This document shows, piece after piece, positions 8,228-14,664 of a DNA stretch of 23,070 nucleotides. Made by a program: the position numbers and the translations under genes. Numbering within the stretch: the first letter of the stretch is position 1; each line of letters begins with the position of its first letter. This DNA comes from an uncultured Blautia sp. (GTDB lineage: Bacteria > Bacillota > Clostridia > Lachnospirales > Lachnospiraceae): NCBI GenBank assembly GCA_934437695.1, contig CAKSAW010000010.1, forward strand, positions 1-23,070, in the 5' to 3' direction. The notes beneath the pieces were generated by a model, which did no database searches, was not told the DNA's origin, and saw only the letters and a list, made by a program, of their open reading frames with translations.

Positions 8228-8835
8228 CACTGATTTCCCCCTTTCTCAAACTGGAATGCACAAAGACCTGCGTTAACACCGTTAGTCATTGCATTTGTGG
8301 TAATGGTGGCACCGCTTAAAGCATCAATCTGGTTATCTGCCGTGGCACCTGTCTTTGTATATTCAAACTTATCTACTTTCTTATCTTTGAACTGATCTTT
8401 AAATCCATCTGTATTGGCTCTCATACCAAGACCTGCAGTCTCACCTATGGAAAGAATAGAAATCCCGTTTAAGGTTCCGTCATCCTGGATACCCATTGCA
8501 AAACGGATATCTCCGCCATAGCCTTCAGAGGTGGTTACTGTAAATGCATATCCCAGTTCATTTCCCGAAGCATCCTTTGCCAGCATAGTCTCATCAACAG
8601 ACTGTGCTGCATATCCATTCTCATCCAGATAAGCCTGCATGGCATCTGCATCCACATCTACCACATCAAAGCTGTCAGCATCAGCAAATACAGCCTTATA
8701 CGCATCCTGCTTTGCCTGTGCTTCCTGCTGTGCGATAGGATCTGCAGTAATATCCTGGACTACACCAAGGGCAAGTCCTGCTACCAGTGTGATCACTGTG
8801 ATAGCAATCGTGTCTTTGATAATTCGATTATTCAT
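8227..8835 (-). CDS. rnfG: Rnf complex subunit RnfG (covalent FMN protein)
   Basis: RnfG carries FMN bound through a phosphoester to a threonine on the outer face of the membrane and relays electrons within the Rnf complex. The 202 residues comprise one N-terminal membrane anchor (IAITVITLVAGLALGVV), an external acidic linker, and an FMN-binding domain. That domain contains GETAGLGMRAN and the attachment motif LSGATIT, giving Thr177 as the expected flavinylation site. The frame is open upstream to 9048, but the homology and the membrane anchor begin at the ATG at 8835. This ATG overlaps the rnfD stop (ATGA). A flavin transferase (ApbE) must act on this protein; none is in the window. Confidence 0.95.
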   Translation of the reverse strand: MNNRIIKDTIAITVITLVAGLALGVVQDITADPIAQQEAQAKQDAYKAVFADADSFDVVDVDADAMQAYLDENGYAAQSVDETMLAKDASGNELGYAFTVTTSEGYGGDIRFAMGIQDDGTLNGISILSIGETAGLGMRANTDGFKDQFKDKKVDKFEYTKTGATADNQIDALSGATITTNAMTNGVNAGLCAFQFEKGGNQ

Positions 8836-9809
8836 GCCTTCTTGCCCCCTTTCCCAAATGCCGGGTGACGAGTCACACGCTCGATCATCGGAACTAACAG
8901 GTTGCAGAAAATGATCGCATAGGAAACGCCCTCTGCAGAACCGCCAAAAAGACGATAGATTGCGGTCAGTACACCAAGACAGACACCGTATACATACTGT
9001 CCTCTTGGAGTGATAGGTGTTGTGACATAATCTGTAGCCATAAACCATGCGCCAAGCATAAGACCACCGCCAAAGAGATGACTGAACAGATAATTTACAT
9101 CAAATCCCATGCCTGTTCCAAGCATATAGAAGATCACAAATACCGCAAAACTTCCAATATAGGTAAGAGGAATCTTCAGATCGATCACCTTAAAAACAAG
9201 AAGGATCGCTGCTCCGATAAGGATCGCAAGAGCTGAAGTCTCTCCGATAGTACCCTGGATATCACCGATAAACATATGTAATACAGAAACAGAGCTGTCT
9301 GTAAATCCATTCTGTTTAAGAGCTGCCAGTGGAGTTGCACCTGATACCGTATCCACCACACCTCTGAACTTATCGTTCACTGCAAAATCTGTCATTTTTC
9401 CTGCAAAAGAAATCATAAGAAAACATCTTCCTGCAAGTGCCGGATTCATAAAGTTCTGTCCCAGACCTCCAAAGAGCTGTTTTACCACAATAATGGCAAA
9501 TGCACTGCCAAGTACAGGCATCCACAATGGAATGGAAGCAGGCATATTTAATGCCAGCAGTAAGCCTGTAACTACAGCACTGAAATCTGTGATCGTATTC
9601 TTCTTGTGCATCAGCTTGTCATAAAGCCACTCAAAAAACACACTGGAAGCTACTGTAACTATGATCACCAGTAATGCTCTGATCCCAAAATTATAAATTC
9701 CAAACAGTGTAGTCGGCAAAAGTGCCAGGACTACAAGCTGCATGATCTTGCTTGTTGTCATCTTATCCCGGATATGGGGATTGGATGATACATGTAACAT
9801 CTGATCCAT
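8832..9809 (-). CDS. rnfD: Rnf complex subunit RnfD (covalent FMN membrane subunit)
   Basis: Polytopic subunit of 325 residues related to NqrB. Early residues SSNPHIRDKMTTSKIM are typical of the family. Membrane helices follow, with GLLLALNMPASIPLW and FMNPALAGR. The flavinylation motif VSGATPLAAL gives Thr159 as the covalent FMN site. GAWFMATDYVTTPITPRGQ is a further conserved segment. The start ATG has GGGGG 9 nt upstream and lies 18 nt after rnfC. It overlaps rnfG by 4 nt. Family knowledge places RnfD in the ion-translocating membrane core. Confidence 0.97.
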   Translation of the reverse strand: MDQMLHVSSNPHIRDKMTTSKIMQLVVLALLPTTLFGIYNFGIRALLVIIVTVASSVFFEWLYDKLMHKKNTITDFSAVVTGLLLALNMPASIPLWMPVLGSAFAIIVVKQLFGGLGQNFMNPALAGRCFLMISFAGKMTDFAVNDKFRGVVDTVSGATPLAALKQNGFTDSSVSVLHMFIGDIQGTIGETSALAILIGAAILLVFKVIDLKIPLTYIGSFAVFVIFYMLGTGMGFDVNYLFSHLFGGGLMLGAWFMATDYVTTPITPRGQYVYGVCLGVLTAIYRLFGGSAEGVSYAIIFCNLLVPMIERVTRHPAFGKGGKKA

Positions 9810-9827
9810 TTATTATATCCCCCTTTT

Positions 9828-11144
9828 TTACTTTCTCTTACGGCTTGCCAGAACCATCTTACGCATAGATTTAATAGACTGGGTCAGCGGACGTTTGGCA
9901 GGGCAGATATAACTGCAGCAGCCGCATTCGCAGCACTCCATACCATCAAATTTCTGGAAACTCTCCATATCTCCATGCTCTGCAAAGGTCGCAAGTCTTG
10001 CAGGAATAACATGACCCGGACAGACTCCTACGCATCTGCCACAGTTAATACATGCAGTCTGCTGTGCATCCGCAACATCATCCTTCTCCAGACACAGACA
10101 TGCAGAAGTTGTCTTAATACAGGGTACATGCAGATCATACATTGCAAATCCCATCATAGGACCGCCTGCGATCACCTTTGTAACAGAATCCGTCAGACCT
10201 CCTGCTGCCTCAATCACCTCTGCCATATCTGTTCCTGACAGAACGCCAAGGTTCTGTGGTTTCTTTATCCCCTGTCCAGTTACTGTGACAATACGGTTCA
10301 TAACAGGTCTTCCAAGAATGACTGCCTCATAAATGGCAACAACCGTATCCACGTTGTCAACTACGCAGCCTGCATCTGCAGGAAGCATAGTTGAATTGAT
10401 CTCTCTGTCTGTAACAGCCTTGATAAGAAAACGCTCACCACCCTGAGGGTATTTGGTCATCAGTTCTGCAACCTCAATACGTGGAATATCCTCCACCATT
10501 TTCTTCAGCTTCTTAATACACTCAGGCTTATTATCCTCAATACAGATATATCCTTTTGCATTATCAAAAAGCTTCAGCATAACTCTAAGACCTTCGATCA
10601 GCTTCTCAGAATCATCAAGCATTCTTCTGTAGTCACTGGTAAGATAGGGTTCACATTCTGCACCATTGATAAGAACATAATCTATCTTCTCCGGTTCCTT
10701 TGGAGCAAGCTTTACCTGTGTAGGGAATCCGGCACCGCCCATTCCCACAACTCCTGCTTCCTTGATCCTTGCAAGGATCTCATCCTTTGACAAGTCCTCC
10801 AGCCTTGCAGGAATATATTCCACACTCTCATATTTCTGGTCATTCTCAATGATAATGGAATTGACCATAGATCCGGTCGCTGTCAGACGGGGCTCGATTC
10901 CCTTTACAGTACCGGAAACAGACGAGTGGACAGGTGATGAGACAAAGCCTGCTGCATCCGCAATCTTCTGCCCTGCAAGCACATGGTCTCCTTTTTGAAC
11001 TATTGGGGCAGCCGGAGCGCCGATATGCTGGGAAAGAGGATATACCATATCCCCTTTTGGCAGATATTTCACTGCAGGACTGTCCTTGGATAATTCTTTT
11101 CCGTCATAAGGATGAATACCACCCTTAAAGGTTAAAATTCCCAT
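9828..11144 (-). CDS. rnfC: Rnf complex subunit RnfC (NADH/FMN and 4Fe-4S subunit)
   Basis: RnfC is the peripheral cytoplasmic subunit where NAD+ is reduced, or NADH oxidised. The 438-residue protein begins with the barrel-sandwich-like N-terminal domain (TFKGGIHPYDGK). The NADH/FMN-binding Rossmann-like region contains GMGGAGFPTQVK (134-145), LINGAECEPYLTSDYR and YPQGGERFLIKA. A SLBB-like segment follows, and two 4Fe-4S motifs lie at about 365-375 (CINCGRCVGVC) and 404-414 (CCECGCCSYIC). It is first in the rnfCDGEAB block, the order usual in Clostridia. AAGGAGG lies 7 nt before the ATG. Only 32 nt separate it from the upstream membrane-protein gene, with no terminator seen. Confidence 0.97.
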   Translation of the reverse strand: MGILTFKGGIHPYDGKELSKDSPAVKYLPKGDMVYPLSQHIGAPAAPIVQKGDHVLAGQKIADAAGFVSSPVHSSVSGTVKGIEPRLTATGSMVNSIIIENDQKYESVEYIPARLEDLSKDEILARIKEAGVVGMGGAGFPTQVKLAPKEPEKIDYVLINGAECEPYLTSDYRRMLDDSEKLIEGLRVMLKLFDNAKGYICIEDNKPECIKKLKKMVEDIPRIEVAELMTKYPQGGERFLIKAVTDREINSTMLPADAGCVVDNVDTVVAIYEAVILGRPVMNRIVTVTGQGIKKPQNLGVLSGTDMAEVIEAAGGLTDSVTKVIAGGPMMGFAMYDLHVPCIKTTSACLCLEKDDVADAQQTACINCGRCVGVCPGHVIPARLATFAEHGDMESFQKFDGMECCECGCCSYICPAKRPLTQSIKSMRKMVLASRKRK

Positions 11145-11176
11145 TTTGTTCCCTCCTTTTTCACATTTTTCGCATC

Positions 11177-12052
11177 TTACTCATTATGCTTTTTTTCTTT
11201 TTTATCCCGGATATTCTTCAGATTATGTAATCTGTAGCCTCGGTTCAGGTTTGGATATGATTTTACGAAACGGCGCATATTGTGGCCGGCTTTTGCAGCC
11301 ATGGCCTCTTTTCTCTTCTGAAGCTCTGCACTGATCTCCGCAGCAACTGCAGCACGCTTCTGCTCCATTTCCCTGAGAACTTCCACATCTGCCAGACGTT
11401 CCTTCACACTCTCAAGAGTAGCCTCTTTGGCAAATCCAACACTGGCAACCTTCTCGTGCATTCTGACAAGCATTTCGTCCTTTGCCTGTTCCATTGCAGC
11501 CTCGATAACAGGCAGTTTCTCGTGAATACGGAAGGCTGCTGCTGCTGAAAAAGCAAAGTCTATAACATAACCGACTCCTATCACACATACACCGATCTCA
11601 CCCACAAAAACAGGATACAGGGCTACAACAGTTTCAACAACAGGATGCAGAACTTTAAACAAAAGTACTGTAAAAAATCCCCAGCCAAGTGATGCTCCCA
11701 GACAGATACGGCCCTGGAAATTAAATTTATTATCACTGTAATCCCACCAGGACGTATGGAATATGGATTCCATCAATACAGCTGTCACATACTCCAGTGC
11801 AGTTGCCACAACAACTCCTCCCACATAGAGATACAGGATATTGTCACTGACAGGTCTCAAAATCGCATAGACAGATACTGCCCCAAATCCATAAATAGTA
11901 CATAAGGGTCCGTTGATAAAACCACGGTTTACAAACTTACCACTCTTCACAGATACGTAGCAGGTTTCCCATACCCAGCCAAAGAAACTGTATATGATCA
12001 GCCAATTCAGGAGATGATAGACATCTATCCCCAAAACAGATAAATCCCACAT
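11177..12052 (-). CDS. CmpB-family putative ABC-transporter-type membrane protein with C-terminal coiled coil
   Basis: A 291-residue membrane protein matching the family named 'putative ABC transporter type IV / CmpB' by its hallmark N-terminal stretch: WLIIYSFFGWVWETCY, then GFINGPLCTIYGFGA and SWWDYSDNKFNFQGRICLG. I count about five to six hydrophobic helices in residues 10-180. After that comes an Ala/Glu/Lys-rich region (about 190-265) that should form a coiled coil in the cytoplasm, and a strongly basic tail. The family's biochemical function is not established; no ATPase partner is visible here. The start is the ATG at 12052, with GGAAG 7 nt upstream; a TTG 11 codons earlier is open but lacks a good site. 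It sits 32 nt upstream of rnfC with no terminator, so it is probably the first gene of the rnf transcript. Confidence 0.75.
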   Translation of the reverse strand: MWDLSVLGIDVYHLLNWLIIYSFFGWVWETCYVSVKSGKFVNRGFINGPLCTIYGFGAVSVYAILRPVSDNILYLYVGGVVVATALEYVTAVLMESIFHTSWWDYSDNKFNFQGRICLGASLGWGFFTVLLFKVLHPVVETVVALYPVFVGEIGVCVIGVGYVIDFAFSAAAAFRIHEKLPVIEAAMEQAKDEMLVRMHEKVASVGFAKEATLESVKERLADVEVLREMEQKRAAVAAEISAELQKRKEAMAAKAGHNMRRFVKSYPNLNRGYRLHNLKNIRDKKEKKHNE

Positions 12053-12095
12053 GCTTTTTCTTCCTTTTTTGTTTATTTTTTTCAATTACATTTAT

Positions 12096-12124
12096 ACTAT
12101 AAACCATTTTTTTCAAAAAATCAC
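12096..12124 (-). promoter_or_regulatory. Weak candidate promoter for the CmpB-like gene and rnf operon
   Basis: The minus strand has TATAGT at 12096-12101, within TTTATAGTATAAAT, about 45 nt upstream of the ATG at 12052. No convincing TTGACA-like box is at 16-18 nt. The 134-nt region is very A/T-rich and must hold the divergent promoters of both neighbouring genes. Confidence 0.3.
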
Positions 12125-12153
12125 TACCCAATTTTTATTTTCTTGTGTATAAT
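12125..12153 (+). promoter_or_regulatory. Candidate promoter of the YprB-like gene
   Basis: A perfect TATAAT (12148-12153) is preceded at 17 nt by TACCCA (12125-12130), a 3-of-6 match to TTGACA. The transcript would start near 12160, about 27 nt before the ATG at 12187. Confidence 0.5.
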
Positions 12154-12186
12154 TAAATACAATTTCAGAAAGGAAAAAACGTTAAC

Positions 12187-13203
12187 ATGATTGTTAAAAA
12201 AATGCCTATTTTACAAGGGTTTTCGGACTTTGAGAGTGTTAATTTTTTCACTGGAAAATTCTTCCGAAAATACAATTTTTCACCTGTTTTTTATGACATT
12301 GAAACCACTGGATTATCAAGAAATTCCACGTATTTGTACCTGATCGGAGCTGTTGGAATTGAAGATGAAAATTGGATTTTTCATCAATGGATGGCCGAAA
12401 ACGACAAGGAAGAAGAGACAATTCTGAGAATTTTTTCACAATTTCTTCAACAGTATGACTGCCTGATCTCTTACAACGGAGAACGGTTTGACCAGCCTTA
12501 TCTTGAAGCAAGATATGAAAAATATGGCATCCCCTCTCCATTTAAAGAGAAATATTCTCTTGATCTGTATCGCACATTAAAGCCTTTAAAGTCTCTGCTA
12601 AAGCTGCCTGCCATGAAGCAGCCCTGTCTGGAAGAATTCCTGGGGATCAGAAACAGGATCTACGATGACGGAAAGAAATGTATTCAGCTTTATAAGGATT
12701 TTCTGAAAAAAAGAGAGCCAATCATGGCAGAGAACATCCTTGGACATAACCTGGAGGATGTGCTGGGACTTGGAAAGATTTTTGATATGCTTGGATATCT
12801 CTGTATTTATGACGGGGATTATGAGGTTACATACAGCGAGTTTGACGGAGAAAATCTGATCCTGAAGCTGAATCTCCCCTGCAGCCTGCCCATGGAATTT
12901 TCCAATGGAAACGAACATTTCTATCTGACAGGAAAGGATGAAGAAGTAAAATTTATCATCAGGACAGTTGATGGAAAACTGAAACAATACTATGAAAATT
13001 ATAAAGACTATTACTATCTTCCTGAGGAAGATACTGTCATCCCAAAATCTCTTGGATCCGGAATTGACAAAAAGCACCGGAAAGCAGCAACCAGGGCTAC
13101 CTGCTACACCTGGTTTGACTGCTCCGATGCCTTTCTGGACACTCCAGGGCAGCAAAAGCAGTACTTAACGTATACGCTTCCCTACCTTATCGGAACATTA
13201 TAA
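12187..13203 (+). CDS. YprB-like ribonuclease H-fold (DEDD) putative exonuclease
   Basis: A 338-residue protein of the RNase_H-like/YprB family, the only plus-strand gene here. The N-terminal two thirds carry the DEDD exonuclease residues: FYDIETTG gives D37 and E39, YNGERFDQPYLEARY gives D102, and GHNLEDVLGL gives H187 and D191. These would bind two metal ions and cleave nucleic acid 3'-5', by family analogy; the natural substrate is not known. The C-terminal third (about 210-338) is a beta-rich region with many aromatic and charged residues that I do not recognise as a named domain. AAAGGA lies about 12 nt before the ATG, a rather long distance. Its 3' end overlaps the convergent phosphopantetheinyl transferase gene by 6 bp. 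Confidence 0.85.
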   Translation: MIVKKMPILQGFSDFESVNFFTGKFFRKYNFSPVFYDIETTGLSRNSTYLYLIGAVGIEDENWIFHQWMAENDKEEETILRIFSQFLQQYDCLISYNGERFDQPYLEARYEKYGIPSPFKEKYSLDLYRTLKPLKSLLKLPAMKQPCLEEFLGIRNRIYDDGKKCIQLYKDFLKKREPIMAENILGHNLEDVLGLGKIFDMLGYLCIYDGDYEVTYSEFDGENLILKLNLPCSLPMEFSNGNEHFYLTGKDEEVKFIIRTVDGKLKQYYENYKDYYYLPEEDTVIPKSLGSGIDKKHRKAATRATCYTWFDCSDAFLDTPGQQKQYLTYTLPYLIGTL

Positions 13204-13833
13204 TAATTTCGCAAAATCCGCCTGTTCAAAATGAACAGGCACTTCACTGCTGACGGAAAATATATGACCGTCAAATTCAGCTGTTCTGAAAAAACATCTC
13301 TTTTCCGTGGATTTTCCAAGGATAAATCTATCTGCCTCAGGTACAATTTCAAAGGCATCCAGGGGAAGACTCATTCCCCTGCCTGTCATCTTCATATAGC
13401 TTTCTTTTAAGGTCCAGAGTGTAAAAAAAGCCCTGCTTTTATCTGTCGAAGACCTTATATATTCAAGCTCCGATAAATAAAAATAATGCTCTGCAACTTC
13501 AAGAGGTGCATTTACATTCTTCTCAATATCGCATCCTATCTCACAGTCTGAGGCCACTCCCACAACGTAATCCCCTCCATGGGAGACATTAAAAAAAACA
13601 CCATCCACAACAGGCTTTCCGTTTTCTGAATACTTCAGACAATCTTCACAAAGACCGTTTTCATTCAGTATCTTTCGGATAATGATCCCTGCACCAAGGC
13701 TTCTCTTTCTGTCATCAGGCATACGATACCGCAGGACCTTTTCTCTGCGGTCTGCACCAACCAGATCCAGAAGCCTTTCATCCTGCAGGGGATCTTCAAA
13801 GTTTCTTATATTGATTCTGTATAATTTCAGCAT
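13198..13833 (-). CDS. Sfp-type 4'-phosphopantetheinyl transferase
   Basis: Transfers 4'-phosphopantetheine from CoA to a serine of carrier domains, converting apo- to holo-PCP (EC 2.7.8.7). The 211-residue protein has FNVSHGGDYVV at 81-91 (His85 for CoA contact), IGCDIEK at 99-105 (D102 and E104 for Mg2+), and WTLKESYMK at 140-148 (E144 and K148). This is the complete WxxKE signature of the Sfp class, which accepts NRPS carriers, unlike the smaller AcpS class. The frame opens upstream to 13914 inside the preceding gene, but the homology starts at the ATG at 13833. The ribosome binding site is weak (GAAGAT); the gene begins 11 nt after the HATPase stop, so coupled translation is likely. It is the last gene of the NRPS operon, and modification of the three PCP domains upstream is its obvious job. 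Confidence 0.93.
   Translation of the reverse strand: MLKLYRINIRNFEDPLQDERLLDLVGADRREKVLRYRMPDDRKRSLGAGIIIRKILNENGLCEDCLKYSENGKPVVDGVFFNVSHGGDYVVGVASDCEIGCDIEKNVNAPLEVAEHYFYLSELEYIRSSTDKSRAFFTLWTLKESYMKMTGRGMSLPLDAFEIVPEADRFILGKSTEKRCFFRTAEFDGHIFSVSSEVPVHFEQADFAKLL
13220..13240. terminator. Perfect 9-bp stem-loop at the convergent gene ends
   Basis: GCCTGTTCA (13220-13228) and TGAACAGGC (13232-13240) pair perfectly around an AAA loop. It is inside the last 14 codons of the transferase gene and just past the stop of the plus-strand gene. Neither side has a good T-run (minus strand continues GGATTTTGCGAAATTATT), so efficiency is doubtful. It may serve as a two-way 3' end. Confidence 0.4.
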
Positions 13834-13844
13834 TTTACTTATCT

Positions 13845-14261
13845 TCAGATATCTGCAAATTCCATCCTGAGAATGTTTTTTCCGTCTGTACTGCTGTAAC
13901 TGATGGCAGAACATAATTGTCTGGTAATCATGATTCCCATTCCACCCTGGTCAAAATCTTCAAAATCCTTATCGCTTTCCTTTTCAAGGGGATTAAAAAG
14001 TATTCCGTTATCTGTAAAACTGACAGTTATTTTATCTGCATCCTTATTGCATACAAACTGCACCTGGTCTGCTCCGGAATAACTGACAATGTTGACAAAA
14101 ATCTCTTCACATGCAAGACAGATTTTATTTCTGATCTCAGGATCCGGGAAATTTCCTTCCGGATCATCTGTCAGCTGAAAGATACATTCCTTTATCCTTT
14201 CCAGCTCGGACAGTTCACAGGACAGTTCCAGATATTTCTCTTCTTGTCTGGCAGCAGGCAT
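13845..14261 (-). CDS. RsbW/SpoIIAB-like HATPase, anti-sigma factor-type Ser/Thr kinase
   Basis: Small GHKL ATPase of 138 residues. The N box is ACEEIFVNIVSYS (E53 and N57, the ExxxN of SpoIIAB and RsbW), the G1 box is FTDNGILFNP (D84) and the G2-type loop is QGGMGIMI (106-111). In partner-switching systems such proteins bind and inhibit a sigma factor and phosphorylate a serine on an STAS antagonist. That antagonist is encoded directly upstream here. I chose the ATG at 14261, which has GGAGG 9 nt upstream; a GTG two codons earlier is only 3 nt from that site. A 28-bp palindrome sits 12 nt before the ribosome binding site. No sigma factor gene is in the window, so its target is open. Confidence 0.88.
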   Translation of the reverse strand: MPAARQEEKYLELSCELSELERIKECIFQLTDDPEGNFPDPEIRNKICLACEEIFVNIVSYSGADQVQFVCNKDADKITVSFTDNGILFNPLEKESDKDFEDFDQGGMGIMITRQLCSAISYSSTDGKNILRMEFADI

Positions 14262-14287
14262 ATCCACACACCTCCGTCCATTTTAAC

Positions 14288-14315
14288 TGCAGACTGCGGA
14301 TATCCGCAGTCTGCA
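14288..14315. repeat. 28-bp perfect palindrome between STAS and HATPase genes
   Basis: The half-site TGCAGACTGCGGAT (14288-14301) is followed directly by its exact reverse complement (14302-14315). In RNA it would form a very stable GC-rich hairpin with a minimal loop. No T-run follows on either strand, so a normal intrinsic terminator is unlikely. It lies 12 nt upstream of the HATPase ribosome binding site. Possible roles are transcript processing or stabilisation of the upstream mRNA, setting the STAS:HATPase ratio, or a protein binding site. Confidence 0.8.
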
Positions 14316-14331
14316 AACATTTCAGTGGCTG

Positions 14332-14631
14332 CTATTTCTGAATATCAATCTTACTGTCAAAACCGGTAAGCTTGAATACATCATAAACTTCATCACATAC
14401 ATTTATGATCTTAAAGCCATCCTTGCCTGCCATTTTTTTGTAGGCAGCAATCACCTGACGTAAGCCTGCTGAAGAAATATACTCCAGCTTTGCAAAGTCA
14501 AATACAAGACTTGTAACACTGGCATCCAGTTCAGAAAGCGCCTGTCCAAGCTGAGGAGCTGTCTGAGTGTCAAGCCATCCGCTGATCTCCATAGTTACTT
14601 TATTTCCCTCTGTTTTGTTTATAATTTCCAT
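14332..14631 (-). CDS. STAS-domain anti-sigma factor antagonist (SpoIIAA/RsbV-like)
   Basis: A 99-residue single STAS domain. Marks are MEISGWLDTQTAPQLGQAL at the N-terminal half and the loop LEYISSAGLRQVI, where Ser54 aligns with the serine that is phosphorylated in SpoIIAA. The Asp normally just before it is Ser53 here, a variation seen in many STAS proteins. Family role: the unphosphorylated form captures the HATPase and frees its target; phosphorylation reverses this. The start ATG has AAGGAG 9 nt upstream and lies 33 nt after the NRPS stop. The gene is between the NRPS and the HATPase, in one presumed operon with the phosphopantetheinyl transferase. Confidence 0.9.
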   Translation of the reverse strand: MEIINKTEGNKVTMEISGWLDTQTAPQLGQALSELDASVTSLVFDFAKLEYISSAGLRQVIAAYKKMAGKDGFKIINVCDEVYDVFKLTGFDSKIDIQK

Positions 14632-14664
14632 TGTTGATTTCTCCTTCTGAATTATTAATTATGA

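Noticed and set aside
8836..9048. 71-residue N-terminal extension of RnfG
   Set aside because: It lies in the rnfD coding sequence in another frame and is Cys/Arg/Ser-rich without family similarity. The membrane anchor and the ATGA overlap support 8835.
14288..14315. Calling the 28-bp palindrome an intrinsic terminator
   Set aside because: No T-run follows on either strand, and the next gene starts 27 nt on in the same operon direction.
13917..14369. 150-codon plus-strand frame opposite the HATPase and STAS genes
   Set aside because: It is a shadow of two well-supported minus-strand genes, crosses the palindrome, and has no recognisable domain.
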